A stretch of 13,607 bases of DNA from Bacillota bacterium. Lineage in GTDB: Bacteria; Bacillota; Clostridia; Christensenellales; CAG-138. The notes below the pieces were generated by a model. The model searched no databases. It was not told the origin of the DNA and worked only from the letters and a program-made list of their open reading frames with translations. The position numbers were made by a program, and so were the translations under genes. Where the stretch lies: the NCBI GenBank assembly GCA_023416175.1, contig JAEZIE010000061.1:1-13607 (forward strand). Direction: 5' to 3'. This document shows positions 1-7,371 of this stretch, in pieces. Numbering within the stretch: the first letter of the stretch is position 1; each line of letters opens with the position of its first letter.

Positions 1-27
1 TTTTTTCGTTTCGCAGAACAGCATCAT
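1..27 (-). CDS. Possible 5' end of a divergent gene (partial)
   Basis: Read on the - strand, two tandem ATG codons (27-25 and 24-22) open a frame that stays open to the window edge (MMLFCETKK). An AGAAAGGA stretch lies just upstream, but it is only about 3 nt from the second ATG, which is short for a ribosome binding site. Nine codons cannot identify a product. If real, this gene would be divergent from the LacI-family gene and would share its control region at 28-110. Confidence 0.15.
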
Positions 28-38
28 CCTTTCTAAAA

Positions 39-53
39 AAATAAAAACGTTTT
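39..53 (+). promoter_or_regulatory. Putative LacI-family operator upstream of the repressor gene
   Basis: The perfect 10-bp palindrome AAAACGTTTT occupies 44-53, with the central CG typical of LacI-family operators. It lies just upstream of the candidate -35 box. The 13-mer AAATAAAAACGTT (39-51) occurs again, in the same orientation relative to transcription, in the leader of the transketolase operon (9691-9679). This suggests autoregulation plus control of the sugar operon. Binding is inferred, not shown. Confidence 0.5.
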
Positions 54-56
54 GTA

Positions 57-86
57 TTGACAATTTCTTATATAACCAGCAAGATA
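57..86 (+). promoter_or_regulatory. Candidate sigma-A promoter of the LacI-family gene
   Basis: A perfect -35 hexamer TTGACA is at 57-62. The matching -10 is weak: AAGATA or similar at about 81-86, giving an 18-nt spacer. The LacI-type palindrome at 44-53 abuts the -35 box, so a bound repressor could interfere with the polymerase. Confidence 0.4.
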
Positions 87-110
87 TTAATATAGACTTT
101 GGGGTGTAAA

Positions 111-1118
111 ATGAAAAAAAATCGAAACGTTATTACAATCAAAGATGTTGCTGCAAAAGCCGGGGTTGCTATTTCCACGGTCTCCCTTGTATTGAACAAC
201 CGCGATGCCGTAAAGGACAGCACCCGGCTGCGTGTGGAAGCTGCCGCAAAAGAGTTGGGATATGTCCGCAACAGCATTGCCGCCTCCATGAAAACCGGCC
301 ATACGAAAATTATCGTAGCCATCGTGCCAGATTTCATCAATGATTTTTTTACCTGCGCCGTACAGGGCATCACAGAGGTTGCAACAGAACGAGGTTATTT
401 TACGCTTGTATTTGCCACCAGCGAGTCTCCCAAAAAAGAACGCGAGCTTTTTCATGGAGAGATCGGTCAGATCATTGACGGCGCAATCCTGGTCCCTTCA
501 ATTGAGGACGAGACCTTTTATGACGGGTTGTCCAAGCCCGTTGTGTTGATCGACCGAACCGTCGGAACTCTGAGCGCTGTCACAATCGACAACTATAAGG
601 GCGCCTATCTTGCCACAAAGGAACTGATCAACGCAGGCCATACGAAAATCGCCGCCATCAACGGCGACCGTGACTTTATGATCTATACCAACCGTAAAAG
701 AGGCTTTGAGGACGCCATGCGCGAGCATGGCATCCCCATACAGGAGCAATACATCAAGCAGGGAGAATGGTATCAGCACAGCGGCTATGCGCTCACAGGC
801 GAACTCCTGACCGGAGACGATCCGCCCACCGCGATCTTTGCTGCCAACAACCAGATCAGCATTGGCTGTATCAATTACCTGCGCGACCATGGCATTCAAA
901 TTGGGCAGGATATTTCGCTTACTGCATTTGACGATTCACTGCTTGCCCGCACCATACGCCCCGCAGTCACCGTTATCGACAGGCCGACCATTGAAATGGG
1001 GCGCATTGCAGCGCGGATGCTGCTAGATATCCTCAGCGACAACAGGAAAGAGCCGCTACAGAAAATGCTTGATGTCAAGCTGATCCGCCGCGGCTCCGTT
1101 GCAAAGCTCACCACCTGA
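111..1118 (+). CDS. LacI-family transcriptional repressor
   Basis: This 335-residue protein is a DNA-binding sugar-responsive regulator. The N-terminal helix-turn-helix covers about residues 8-30 (TIKDVAAKAGVAISTVSLVL), followed by a hinge helix near residues 45-62 and a periplasmic-binding-protein-like effector domain from about residue 65 (IIVAIVPDF) to the end, including the family segment PTAIFAANNQISIG. The ATG at 111 is chosen because GGGGTG at 101-106 is well placed and the protein then begins directly with the HTH; an in-frame TTG at 99 would add only four residues. It converges on the sugar operon and ends 35 nt from the kinase stop. A LacI-type palindrome lies in its own promoter and a related motif in the operon leader, so it is probably the local repressor. 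The effector is unknown. Confidence 0.93.
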   Translation: MKKNRNVITIKDVAAKAGVAISTVSLVLNNRDAVKDSTRLRVEAAAKELGYVRNSIAASMKTGHTKIIVAIVPDFINDFFTCAVQGITEVATERGYFTLVFATSESPKKERELFHGEIGQIIDGAILVPSIEDETFYDGLSKPVVLIDRTVGTLSAVTIDNYKGAYLATKELINAGHTKIAAINGDRDFMIYTNRKRGFEDAMREHGIPIQEQYIKQGEWYQHSGYALTGELLTGDDPPTAIFAANNQISIGCINYLRDHGIQIGQDISLTAFDDSLLARTIRPAVTVIDRPTIEMGRIAARMLLDILSDNRKEPLQKMLDVKLIRRGSVAKLTT

Positions 1119-1137
1119 GTGCAGGCGTATCCTGCAC
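1119..1137. terminator. Hairpin between convergent repressor and kinase genes
   Basis: The inverted repeat GTGCAGG (1119-1125) and CCTGCAC (1131-1137) has a 5-nt loop and begins right after the LacI stop. Neither strand has a clean T-run directly after it; on the + strand a short T-rich stretch comes only at 1151-1155. It could act as a weak bidirectional terminator or as a 3'-end stabilising hairpin. Confidence 0.4.
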
Positions 1138-1153
1138 ATAGAGAGGTTCGATT

Positions 1154-2803
1154 TTATTGGGTGGCAGCTTCCGCATACTCACCCAAACGCAAATAGCGTC
1201 CATACGCTGCGGCATAAGCCGCAGCTTTTGTTTTTTCGGGTAGATACGTATTCAGATATCCCTCGCATATATGGCGCTGCGCCTCCTCAATGCGCGTATA
1301 TTCGCCCATGGAAACCGCAGCATAGATCGCAGCTCCCCTTGCGCAGGCTTGTAAGGAGGACGAAACCTTGATGGGAACGCCCAGCACATCACTTAACACC
1401 TGCATGATGTAGGGTGATTTCTGTGCGATCCCTCCAACGGCAATGATCTCGTGAATTTCAACGCCTTCCCTGATAAGTGCGTCTATGATTTTCTTCTGCC
1501 CAAACGCCGCTGCCATGGCGAGCGACTGATAAACGGCAGGCGCCGTTGTGCCAAGCGTAAGCCGCGAGAGTGCGCCCATTACCTCTTCGTTTGTGTTGGG
1601 ATATCTTCTTCCATTGAACCAGTCAAGCGCCGTCAGCGCCCCTTCAATGGGCAACAATGCCGCTTCCTGCTGCAAACGCCCCAAAAGTTGCGCTTCAATC
1701 CTGGAAGTAAATTCCGCATGCTGCTCCCGCTCCATATCACGAAATGCCTGCATGGGCCAGAGTAAAAAACGTTTGAGCCATGCAAACAGATCTCCAAAGG
1801 AGGCCTGACTCGTCTCAAAGCCGACAAATCCCGGTATGATGCTGTCTTCCGCCTGCCCGCCAATTGCGCACAGCTGCTTTCCTGCAAGCTTATCTGCGCG
1901 CTCTACCATCATATTGACAGCAGAGGTACCGATATTGATTACCATCACATTGGGCGCGACGCCTGCGCCAACAGCGCCCGCATGCGCGTCAAGCGAGCTG
2001 CCCCCAACAAGAACATGCTCACCTACACCCAGCCGCTGCGCCCATTCCCTGCTGATTTTCCCCACGCAATGGTCCGATGGCTGCGGCTTTGCGTATGTAT
2101 CCCTTATGTGCGTAAGGTAAGGGTCAAGGCTCTGGAGGCACTCTGGCGATGGAAGGCCGTTCCACTCGCTGTGCCAAAGCGCTTTATGCCCTGCGGCACA
2201 GGCGCAGCGGTACATGGTATGCGGCTCCGTATTTCCCGTCAGAAGCGCAGGCATCCAGTCACAATGCTCCACCCAAGAGTAAGCCGCCGCTTTGACCTTT
2301 TCATCCATACGAATGGTGTGCAATATCTTAGCCCAGTACCATTCGGAGCAATAAGCGCCTTGGTACTTTGTATAGTCTACGCCATTATCCTCTGAAAACG
2401 CCGCATTGATTTGCGCCGCTTCCTGTATTGCGGTATGATCCTTCCACAGATGAAACATTGCATTGGGGTTCTCTGCAAACTCCGGTAGCAGCGCAAGTGG
2501 CGTGCCCATCCGGTCTACCGGGCACGGGGTAGAACCGGTCGCCGCAAAGGAGATCGCCATAATTTTTGCACGCACCTCGCCGCTTACAGCATCCAGCAGC
2601 CCATGCATTGCGCCCGTAAATGCCTCGATATAATCCAGCGGATGCTGACGAAACAATCTCTTCTCCATATCCTGATACTTTCCAGCAAGCCACCTTGGGT
2701 AACCGTGTTCCGTTTGCGCCAGCATCGTTCCATCGGCGGCATTGATGACCACCGCCCGTACAGAATCGCTTCCAAAATCCACACCGACAACATATCTTTC
2801 CAT
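1154..2803 (-). CDS. AraB-like FGGY-family ketose kinase (ribulokinase-like)
   Basis: This 549-residue kinase transfers phosphate from ATP to a ketose, probably a pentulose, in the cytosol. It aligns by eye with E. coli ribulokinase over its full length: VGVDFGSDSVRA (6-17), ATGSTPCPVD (88-97), PEFAENPNAMFHLWKDHTA (107-125), YCSEWYWAKILH (151-162), GGSSLDAHAGAVGAG (267-281, with D272 the likely catalytic base), PGFVGFETSQASFGD, LDWFNGRR, and the ATP-site segment GGIAQKSPYIMQ. The ATG at 2803 is chosen over an upstream in-frame ATG (2833) because AAGGAGG precedes it. It is the last gene of the operon. No L-arabinose isomerase or ribulose-phosphate epimerase gene is present, so the substrate need not be L-ribulose; AraB enzymes are known to accept several pentuloses and pentitols. 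The symbol araB is therefore withheld. Confidence 0.9.
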   Translation of the reverse strand: MERYVVGVDFGSDSVRAVVINAADGTMLAQTEHGYPRWLAGKYQDMEKRLFRQHPLDYIEAFTGAMHGLLDAVSGEVRAKIMAISFAATGSTPCPVDRMGTPLALLPEFAENPNAMFHLWKDHTAIQEAAQINAAFSEDNGVDYTKYQGAYCSEWYWAKILHTIRMDEKVKAAAYSWVEHCDWMPALLTGNTEPHTMYRCACAAGHKALWHSEWNGLPSPECLQSLDPYLTHIRDTYAKPQPSDHCVGKISREWAQRLGVGEHVLVGGSSLDAHAGAVGAGVAPNVMVINIGTSAVNMMVERADKLAGKQLCAIGGQAEDSIIPGFVGFETSQASFGDLFAWLKRFLLWPMQAFRDMEREQHAEFTSRIEAQLLGRLQQEAALLPIEGALTALDWFNGRRYPNTNEEVMGALSRLTLGTTAPAVYQSLAMAAAFGQKKIIDALIREGVEIHEIIAVGGIAQKSPYIMQVLSDVLGVPIKVSSSLQACARGAAIYAAVSMGEYTRIEEAQRHICEGYLNTYLPEKTKAAAYAAAYGRYLRLGEYAEAATQ

Positions 2804-2830
2804 AACCGCGCCTCCTTTTTCAGTAAGAAA

Positions 2831-2880
2831 CAATACGGGTCAAAACCACAGCTTGAGCGCCGGAGCTTTCACCCGCATTG
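2831..2880 (-). other. Intercistronic inverted repeat between permease and kinase genes
   Basis: The arms CAATACGGGT (2831-2840) and ACCCGCATTG (2871-2880) pair over 10 bp in the - strand transcript, with the single mismatch becoming a G-U wobble. The loop is 30 nt. It lies after the permease stop and before the kinase ribosome binding site, with no U-run after it, so it is more likely an mRNA-stabilising or partial-attenuation structure than a full terminator. Confidence 0.4.
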
Positions 2881-2897
2881 TATAAGAATCGAATGTA

Positions 2898-3884
2898 TTA
2901 GTTCTCCAACCTACCCTTATTCTTGAGAAGGTCAAACGCCACCGCCAGTATAATGACAACGCCTTTAATAACCATCTGTACGTACGAAGAGATATGCAAA
3001 AGGTTCAATCCATTGCTCAGTACTCCGATGACCAGCGCGCCAATCAGCGTTCCACCAATGGTGCCGATACCGCCTGCAAAGCTCGTGCCACCGAGCACAG
3101 CCGCCGCAATCGCGTCCGATTCATATCCCTGGCCCGCCGTGGGCTGCCCCGAATACATACGGGACGCTAATATGATGCCCGCAAGCGCCGCCATCAGCGC
3201 CGAGATGATATACACATTGATTGTCAGCCCGTTGATGCGGATGCCAGAGAATTTTGCCGCAGTGATATTGCCGCCCACCGCATACATCCGCCGTCCAAAC
3301 TTGGTGCGGTACAGGATGATGGAAATCACAATCATCACAGCCGCCACGATATAAATTGGGATCGGGATCCCCAGCAGGTATCCGTTGCCCATTGAGGTAA
3401 ACACCTGGTCCTTACAAGCGACCGACCGGCCGTTTGTGATGATGTAAGCAAGCCCTCTTATAATGCCCTGCATGGACAATGTGACGATAAACGGCGGCAT
3501 TTTGATGTAGGCAACGATCATTCCGTTCACCGTGCCGATCACCGCACCCAGAAGAAGCGCAAGAAGAATTGCGATTGCAAGCGGCACATTTGCCTCAAGC
3601 AGCATCACAACTGCAACGCCGCTTGCCCCGACAACCGAGCCTACGGTAAGATCAATGCCCCCAATGATCAGGACGAATGTCATGCCGAACGCAATCAGGG
3701 AGTTGATGCATATCTGGCGCAGCACGGAAAGCAGGTTCTTCCCAGTAAGAAACGAGTCGGTTGACAACGTCAGTATCGTGCATAGAACAAGCAGACCAAG
3801 CATCGTTCCATAATTGTTTTTGATAAATTTGGTGACAGGATCTCTGCCGAATACCAGTTTGTTACGCTTCTCGTTGTTCACCAT
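2898..3884 (-). CDS. Sugar ABC transporter permease (RbsC-like)
   Basis: This 328-residue integral membrane protein is the permease of a carbohydrate ABC importer of the ribose/xylose class (BPD_transp_2 family) and presumably works as a homodimer. It shows multiple hydrophobic segments, starting with one near residues 27-45, and the family-typical stretches GGIDLTVGSVVG and AAVLGGTSFAGGIGTIGG followed by GALVIGVLSNGLNLL near the C terminus. The start at 3884 (MVNNEKRN) follows AGGAGGAATCA; an ATG six codons upstream has no such site. The first 23 nt overlap the end of the ATPase gene, and its ribosome binding site lies inside that gene's last codons, which implies translational coupling. The length is normal for the family and there is only one permease gene. 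Confidence 0.93.
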   Translation of the reverse strand: MVNNEKRNKLVFGRDPVTKFIKNNYGTMLGLLVLCTILTLSTDSFLTGKNLLSVLRQICINSLIAFGMTFVLIIGGIDLTVGSVVGASGVAVVMLLEANVPLAIAILLALLLGAVIGTVNGMIVAYIKMPPFIVTLSMQGIIRGLAYIITNGRSVACKDQVFTSMGNGYLLGIPIPIYIVAAVMIVISIILYRTKFGRRMYAVGGNITAAKFSGIRINGLTINVYIISALMAALAGIILASRMYSGQPTAGQGYESDAIAAAVLGGTSFAGGIGTIGGTLIGALVIGVLSNGLNLLHISSYVQMVIKGVVIILAVAFDLLKNKGRLEN

Positions 3885-5394
3885 TGATTCCTCCTGATGC
3901 AAGCTGCATAATGCGTTCCTGTGAGAATAGCTCCATCTCGTTCCGGCGCAATTCGCCTGAAATGCGTCCTTCGCACATCACAATAATCCTGTGACTGAGG
4001 TTGATAATCTCCTCCATCTCAGAGGAGATTAGAAGAATTGCCATGCCTTGCGCGGCCAGTTCCGAAATCAAGTGGTAAATTTCCGACTTTGCGCCGATAT
4101 CGATGCCGCGCGTCGGTTCATCCAGAATGAGAATGTTCGGGTTTGTCGCCAGCCATTTCGAAACCACGACCTTTTGCTGGTTCCCGCCGGAAAGATAACG
4201 AACCAATTGATCCGTTGACGTCATCTTGATGGAAAGGCGGTTTGCGTAATCGTCAACAATGTTCTTTTCTTTGTGCCTGTTGATCCTAATAAACCGGATA
4301 AACTGCTCCAGTACGGAGATCGTGATGTTATAGCGGATGGGGTTCTGCAGGAAGAGGCCTTCCGTTTTCCTGTTTTCAGGCACATATCCAATGCCGTGCC
4401 GGATCGCTTCGCGCGGCGAATCGATGCGTACCTTTTTCCCGCCAAGATACAGTTCTCCGGCTTCCAGCTTATCAATGCCGAATATTGCGCGTGCAAGCTC
4501 GGTACGTCCCGCCCCTACCAGTCCGGAAAAGCCGAGTATTTCGCCCTTGTGGATACAAAAATCAATATTGCGTAATTTCTTATTTTGAAACCCTTTTACA
4601 CGGAGACACTCCTCTCCGTGCGCCGGACTCGTATTCAAATCATAGATTTCGGAGATCTCCCGGCCAACCATCATGGATATGATGGCATGCTGCGTCAAAT
4701 TCTTTGTAAGCTCCGTTCCGATGAGCTGCCCATCGCGCAGCACGGTGACGGAATCCGCAATGCGGAAAATCTCATCCATTCTGTGTGAGATGTATATAAT
4801 TGCAATCCCCGCGGATTTTAATGCATGGATTTGTGCAAAAAGCTGCTCAATTTCTATATTTGTCAAGGAGGAGGTGGGTTCGTCCATCACAATCAGCCTG
4901 GCATTTGAAAGCAACGCGCGTGAAATTTCCACCATCTGCTGCTTTGCGATGCTCAGATCCCCTACCTTTACGCTCGCGTCAATCTGCATCCCCAGGGAAT
5001 CGAGCACGGCCTGCGCACGCCTGATCATTTCCTTGTCATTGACGAAAACCCCGGTGTTTCCGGTAATCTCCGCACCCATAAACAGGTTGTCCGCAACGCT
5101 CATGTTCTCCGCAAGGCATATTTCCTGATGGATGATGCTGATACCATGCGCCTTTGCGCTTTGCACGCCGCGGATCGTTACTTCTTTTCCTGCGATCCGG
5201 ATCGAGCCAGCGCCTTCGTCCTTCTCATAAATGCCGCCAAGTATTTTAATAAGCGTCGATTTGCCCGCACCGTTTTCTCCCATCAGCGCGCGAACCTCTC
5301 CGGCCTTTATTTGAATGTGTACCGAATCCAAGACCTTTGCGCCGGGAAATGTTTTGTTGATGTCATGCATCTCAAGGAAATACTCGGACGCCAT
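3862..5394 (-). CDS. Sugar ABC transporter ATP-binding protein, duplicated cassette (RbsA-like)
   Basis: This 510-residue protein carries two fused ATP-binding cassettes and energises import of the sugar. The first cassette has Walker A GENGAGKST (39-47), an atypical signature LSIAKQQMVEI, and Walker B LIVMDEPTSSL. The second has the degenerate Walker A GLVGAGRTEL, YVPENRKTEGL, the signature LSGGNQQK (near 401-408) and ILDEPTRGIDIG. This asymmetry is usual in RbsA/MglA/XylG proteins. The start at 5394 is preceded by AGGAGG at good spacing. It lies between the binding-protein and permease genes and overlaps the latter by 23 nt. The family transports pentoses, hexoses, polyols and autoinducer-2; the specificity cannot be told from the ATPase. 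Confidence 0.95.
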   Translation of the reverse strand: MASEYFLEMHDINKTFPGAKVLDSVHIQIKAGEVRALMGENGAGKSTLIKILGGIYEKDEGAGSIRIAGKEVTIRGVQSAKAHGISIIHQEICLAENMSVADNLFMGAEITGNTGVFVNDKEMIRRAQAVLDSLGMQIDASVKVGDLSIAKQQMVEISRALLSNARLIVMDEPTSSLTNIEIEQLFAQIHALKSAGIAIIYISHRMDEIFRIADSVTVLRDGQLIGTELTKNLTQHAIISMMVGREISEIYDLNTSPAHGEECLRVKGFQNKKLRNIDFCIHKGEILGFSGLVGAGRTELARAIFGIDKLEAGELYLGGKKVRIDSPREAIRHGIGYVPENRKTEGLFLQNPIRYNITISVLEQFIRFIRINRHKEKNIVDDYANRLSIKMTSTDQLVRYLSGGNQQKVVVSKWLATNPNILILDEPTRGIDIGAKSEIYHLISELAAQGMAILLISSEMEEIINLSHRIIVMCEGRISGELRRNEMELFSQERIMQLASGGINGEQREA

Positions 5395-5435
5395 CTTTTC
5401 CTCCTAACCCTCTAACTGCATCTAAGCGTTTGCTC

Positions 5436-5467
5436 TCCCCGGCGCGCCTGATAAAGCACGCCGGGGA
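5436..5467 (-). other. GC-rich intercistronic hairpin after the binding-protein gene
   Basis: A perfect 9-bp stem (TCCCCGGCG at 5436-5444 and CGCCGGGGA at 5459-5467) with a 14-nt loop lies in the 119-nt gap between the binding-protein stop and the ATPase start. No U-run follows in the transcript. Hairpins at this spot in binding-protein-dependent transport operons are known to protect the upstream message and raise binding protein over membrane components; that role is inferred here. Confidence 0.55.
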
Positions 5468-5513
5468 AGCAGCTATCCATAAGTATACGTTTTCCTGTCA
5501 GATCTTCAAGCGG

Positions 5514-6494
5514 TTAATTTCCCGCGTTGGACGCATCCACCAGTTCTACGGGAACCTTCACATTCGCCTCAACCGTTCCGCCTGCAATGACCTGATAGGC
5601 GGTCTCGACGCTTATGGAACCGATGTCCTTGGGATGCTGTGCTGCGGATGCAAGCATTTTGCCTTGTGTAATGGCAGCCTTGCCTTCCGTGGAGCCGTCA
5701 ACGCCCACGATCTTGATGGCATCGAGCAACCCTGCGCTCTCCACCGCTGCCGCGCAGCCGATTGCAGAAGGATCGTTAAGTGCAAATACGCCGGAAAGAT
5801 CAGGATATGCCTGCAGGATGTTCTCCATCACGGGCAACGCGGTGTCAACGCCGGGCTGTATTTCCTGGGATTCCACGATTTCCATTTCGGGATACTTTTT
5901 CACGGAGTCAATAAAGCCGTTTGCCCTGTCCAAGCACACCTGCGCAACGTTGTAGGTCAGCATTGCAACCTTGCCCTTGCCCCCCAACTCCTTCGCAAGC
6001 GCTTCGCCGATCAGCTGGCCGGCCATGAAGTTGTCGGAAGCAACGGTGGATACCACGGAGCTTGCGTCGTTTACAGGCGAATTGTATGCAATCACCGGAA
6101 TGTTAGCTGCCTTGCACTGTTCCAGAGCGGCCTGTATGCCGTTGGAGTCCACCGGGTCGATCAACATGACGTTGACGCTCTGCTGGATCATATCCTCAAT
6201 GTCGGAAATCTGCTTTGCGGGATCAAACGCGGCGTCCATGACGATAAGCTGATCGCCGTCCTTCATGGCGCTCTTCATGCCATCAAGGATTTCAATGTAG
6301 AACGGGTTGGCCTGGTCAGCTACAGAAACGCCGATCTTAATCGGGCCAGTTGCTTCTGCAGCAGGAGCTTCGCTTGCCTGTGCCCCGGGGGTCTGCGCTA
6401 CAGGCGGCGTCTCCTGTACGGGAGACGCGCAGGCACTCAGTAGCAGGGCCATGACGACCATAACCGACAATAGTACCGTCCATTTCTTGCTCAT
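5514..6494 (-). CDS. Sugar-binding lipoprotein of the ABC importer (RbsB-like)
   Basis: This 326-residue extracytoplasmic solute receptor delivers the substrate to the permease. It has a lipoprotein signal peptide with basic N terminus MSKKW, a hydrophobic core and lipobox LSAC (C22 the lipidated residue), then an Ala/Pro/Thr-rich linker to about residue 48. The mature fold is Peripla_BP_4/RbsB-like: IKIGVSVADQANPFY, LIDPVDSNGIQAAL, IPVIAYNSPV, VFALNDPSAIGCAAAVE and IVGVDGSTEGKAAI. The start at 6494 follows an AGGAGG site. It comes directly after the dehydrogenase gene and is flanked by a 16-bp palindrome upstream and a GC-rich hairpin downstream. The relatives bind ribose, xylose, allose or sugar alcohols; the actual ligand is not predictable by reading. 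Confidence 0.94.
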   Translation of the reverse strand: MSKKWTVLLSVMVVMALLLSACASPVQETPPVAQTPGAQASEAPAAEATGPIKIGVSVADQANPFYIEILDGMKSAMKDGDQLIVMDAAFDPAKQISDIEDMIQQSVNVMLIDPVDSNGIQAALEQCKAANIPVIAYNSPVNDASSVVSTVASDNFMAGQLIGEALAKELGGKGKVAMLTYNVAQVCLDRANGFIDSVKKYPEMEIVESQEIQPGVDTALPVMENILQAYPDLSGVFALNDPSAIGCAAAVESAGLLDAIKIVGVDGSTEGKAAITQGKMLASAAQHPKDIGSISVETAYQVIAGGTVEANVKVPVELVDASNAGN

Positions 6495-6517
6495 ATTCTT
6501 TTCCTCCTGTTATTTAC

Positions 6518-6533
6518 TTTGTGCATGCACAAA
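6518..6533. promoter_or_regulatory. Perfect 16-bp palindrome upstream of the binding-protein gene
   Basis: TTTGTGCATGCACAAA is a perfect palindrome in the 59-nt gap between the dehydrogenase stop and the binding-protein start, just before the ribosome binding site. It could be an internal operator or, in RNA, a 6-bp stem with a CATG loop. The outer halves TTTGT and ACAAA resemble those of AraR operators of Bacillus, but the core is two bases longer and differs. A TAAAATATAAAT stretch just upstream might serve as an internal -10 region, without a convincing -35. Confidence 0.45.
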
Positions 6534-6553
6534 TTTATATTTTAGTACGAGCC

Positions 6554-7351
6554 TTACCAGGCTGTATAGCCGCCATCGAGCACATAGGTGGATCCCGTTG
6601 CAAAGCCGGCTGCATCCGAAGCAAGATAAACCGCCAATCCCATCAGCTCTTCCGCCTTACCGGAACGGCCCATGGGCGTCATGGAAAACCACCGTTCGAT
6701 TGCGGGATCTTTTCTCTGATAACGATCTTCGCTCATTTCCGTCCGGATATAACCGGGGCAGATCGCGTTGACACGCACCCCTCTTGTGGCCCATTCCGTT
6801 GCCATTGATTTTGTGAGCATGATGAGGCCACCCTTGGACGCGTTGTACGCGCACTGGTTCTGGGGCGTATTGACAATCATGCCGGACATGGAGGCGATGT
6901 TTACAATGCTGCCCTTCCCCTGCTCAAGCATCACCTTGCCCACCTCGCGGGAGACGATAAAGGGGCCGGTCAGGTTAACGTCTATGACTTCTTTCCAATC
7001 TTCCGTGGTGACCTTTTCCGCATCATCCCCGCGCCAGGTTCCCGCATTGTTGAACAGAATATCGATCTTCCCGTACTCTTTAAGTACAGCAGCGACCATC
7101 GCCTTGATATCGTCTTCATTGCGCATATCGCCCTTGATGACCGTGCATTTGACGCCGTAGGATTCAATGATGGGCTTGGTTTCCATCGCGCTTTGTGTAC
7201 GCCTTGCCGCTATGATGATATCGGCCCCCGCCTGCGCGAGGCCCATTGCCATCGCTTTGCCGAGCCCCTGGCCGCCACCTGTCACAATCGCATTGCGGCC
7301 TTTGAGAGAAAGTTGTTCCATTACATTCATTGCGCTTTTTTCCGTCCTCAT
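6554..7351 (-). CDS. Short-chain dehydrogenase/reductase (SDR), probable polyol or ketose oxidoreductase
   Basis: This 265-residue cytosolic NAD(P)-dependent oxidoreductase is a classical SDR. It shows the cofactor motif TGGGQGLG (24-31), NNAG (101-104), catalytic S156, Y169 and K173 (YNASK), and the late CPGYIRTEM segment (198-206). A basic AARR (48-51) after the second strand could favour NADP, but this is weak. It resembles gluconate 5-dehydrogenase and sugar-alcohol dehydrogenases of the family. The start is uncertain: 7351 is the longest frame, but MNVMEQLSLKG offers starts at 7330 and 7321, and no strong ribosome binding site decides. It begins 20 nt after the cupin gene. In this operon it most likely interconverts a sugar alcohol and the ketose used by the kinase. 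Confidence 0.9.
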   Translation of the reverse strand: MRTEKSAMNVMEQLSLKGRNAIVTGGGQGLGKAMAMGLAQAGADIIIAARRTQSAMETKPIIESYGVKCTVIKGDMRNEDDIKAMVAAVLKEYGKIDILFNNAGTWRGDDAEKVTTEDWKEVIDVNLTGPFIVSREVGKVMLEQGKGSIVNIASMSGMIVNTPQNQCAYNASKGGLIMLTKSMATEWATRGVRVNAICPGYIRTEMSEDRYQRKDPAIERWFSMTPMGRSGKAEELMGLAVYLASDAAGFATGSTYVLDGGYTAW

Positions 7352-7371
7352 CTTGATATTGCTTTTCTACT

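Noticed and set aside
5430..6443. 337-codon open frame on the + strand opposite the binding-protein gene
   Set aside because: Antisense shadow of a clear lipoprotein gene; its cysteine- and histidine-rich translation matches no family pattern and it has no ribosome binding site.
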